Positions 32,513 to 32,963 of a stretch of DNA of 32,963 bases are shown here, in pieces. Made by a program: the position numbers and the translations under genes. Position 1 is the stretch's first letter; each line of letters begins with the position of its first letter. A model generated the notes under the pieces. It had not been told where the DNA came from and searched no databases. It was given only the letters and a program-made list of their open reading frames with translations. The DNA comes from Microbotryum silenes-acaulis (Eukaryota; Basidiomycota; Microbotryomycetes; Microbotryales; Microbotryaceae), in assembly GCA_003665825.1 (NCBI GenBank), contig QPFY01000046.1, positions 1 to 32,963 on the forward strand, written 5' to 3'.

Positions 32513-32517
32513 CGTTC
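32513..32517. repeat. Target site duplication, right of the solo LTR
   Basis: CGTTC, identical to 32228-32232. Confidence 0.85.
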
Positions 32518-32963
32518 GTCTTGGGTCCAACCCAAGCCGAGAGGAAGAGCGGTCGTCTTGGCCGTGTTCGAGCGTCTGTTCGTAGCCAAGCGCCAGTTGA
32601 CGGCTAGACCAGTCAGGAGGTCGAGTGCTGCCAGTGACGAGACGAGCACGATCGCATCGTCCGCAAAGGCGAGATGGGTGAGAATTGTAGCCCGGGTGGG
32701 AGAATGACTGCACTCAGATCAAGAGCAATCTCTTTTCTCACCAGAGCATCGAGGTAGGGCTGGAAACACACGTTCCAGATGGGACAACTCACGGGATCTC
32801 CTTGTCCGAGGTCACAAAGCATGCGCACCGCCTCAGTTCGGAGGTATCCATTGATGATGTAACGAAGCGACACCGATGTGTAGATGACGCTGAGGAAGCC
32901 AATGAACCGTTCTGGCGCTCCTATCGCTCGAAAAACGCTTGTAATCCAGTCATGATCAACCAG

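Larger units (their letters stand above)
30511..32963 (-). mobile_element. LINE copy B, inverted relative to copy A, running off the window
   Basis: Matches copy A from its 3' end through the RT catalytic region and continues 5' beyond the point where copy A is truncated. The 3' UTR keeps the hairpin and the TC tract. It is interrupted by a solo LTR at 32233-32512. The two copies are inverted about 23 kb apart. Confidence 0.88.
30988..32963 (-). pseudogene. LINE ORF2 of copy B: RT domain and C-terminal part, disrupted
   Basis: The frame entering from the window edge reads IGAPERFIGFL, YIINGYLR and LGQGDPVSCPIWNVCFQPYL, the RT motif B region of LINE proteins. After a frame change near 32690 it reads LTHLAFADD-type sequence (motif C) as in copy A. 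The LTR then interrupts the gene after GWTQDE. Beyond the LTR the frame from 32210 covers RRLTTGEP, QPDSLLGKLW and TVKALRRFINEV, and a last segment keeps HWKLIFPLPTP in another frame, ending at the stop shared with copy A (30988-30990). Frameshifts differ partly from copy A, so the two decayed in part independently. The gene's 5' half lies outside the window. Confidence 0.85.

Overview
The window looks like a transposon nest from a fungal chromosome, most likely a basidiomycete (perhaps a Pucciniomycotina yeast; that rank is a guess). The grounds are multi-exon genes with short GT-AG introns of about 55-112 nt, and a fungal mix of element classes: Ty1/copia, hAT, LINE, a tyrosine-recombinase (Ngaro/DIRS-type) retroelement and a Tnp2/CACTA-like DNA transposon. 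I see no rRNA, tRNA, CRISPR array or bacterial-style operon, and no clear housekeeping gene.

Layout, left to right. 1-448: an 84/63-bp satellite carrying a palindrome in each unit. 483-1440: a frameshifted copia RT/RNase H tail, then a polypurine tract and two small repeat arrays. 1894-5632: a hAT transposon with 24-bp perfect terminal inverted repeats and a frameshifted transposase. 5636-7574: a 5'-truncated LINE (copy A) with a structured 3' UTR. 7561-10920: duplicated block A, holding an apparently intact five-exon gene for a two-part protein (REase-like N-terminal part, compact kinase-like C-terminal part). 11680-17456, minus strand: a degenerate Ngaro-like element in the order gag, RT, RNase H, tyrosine recombinase. 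17620-20939: block B, a near-identical direct duplicate of block A whose gene has a one-base deletion. About 21057-27767: a Tnp2/CACTA-like transposon with a nine-exon transposase on the minus strand, a divergently transcribed second gene, and dense arrays of dyad-symmetric motifs at both ends. 27768-30510: mostly unassigned sequence with a pair of diverged AT-rich repeats and a long hairpin. 30511-32963, minus strand: a second LINE (copy B), inverted relative to copy A, interrupted by a 280-bp solo LTR with a perfect 5-bp target duplication, and running off the window edge.

How the parts relate. Most coding sequence belongs to mobile elements, and nearly all of it carries indel frameshifts or stops. 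The exceptions are the tyrosine recombinase ORF and the block A gene. The two blocks are direct repeats about 10.03 kb apart with the Ngaro-like element between them. They are almost identical by eye except for two short patches, which suggests recent duplication with local conversion from another paralogue. Because many breaks are single-base indels, some in homopolymers, assembly error must be excluded before calling each one a true pseudogene.
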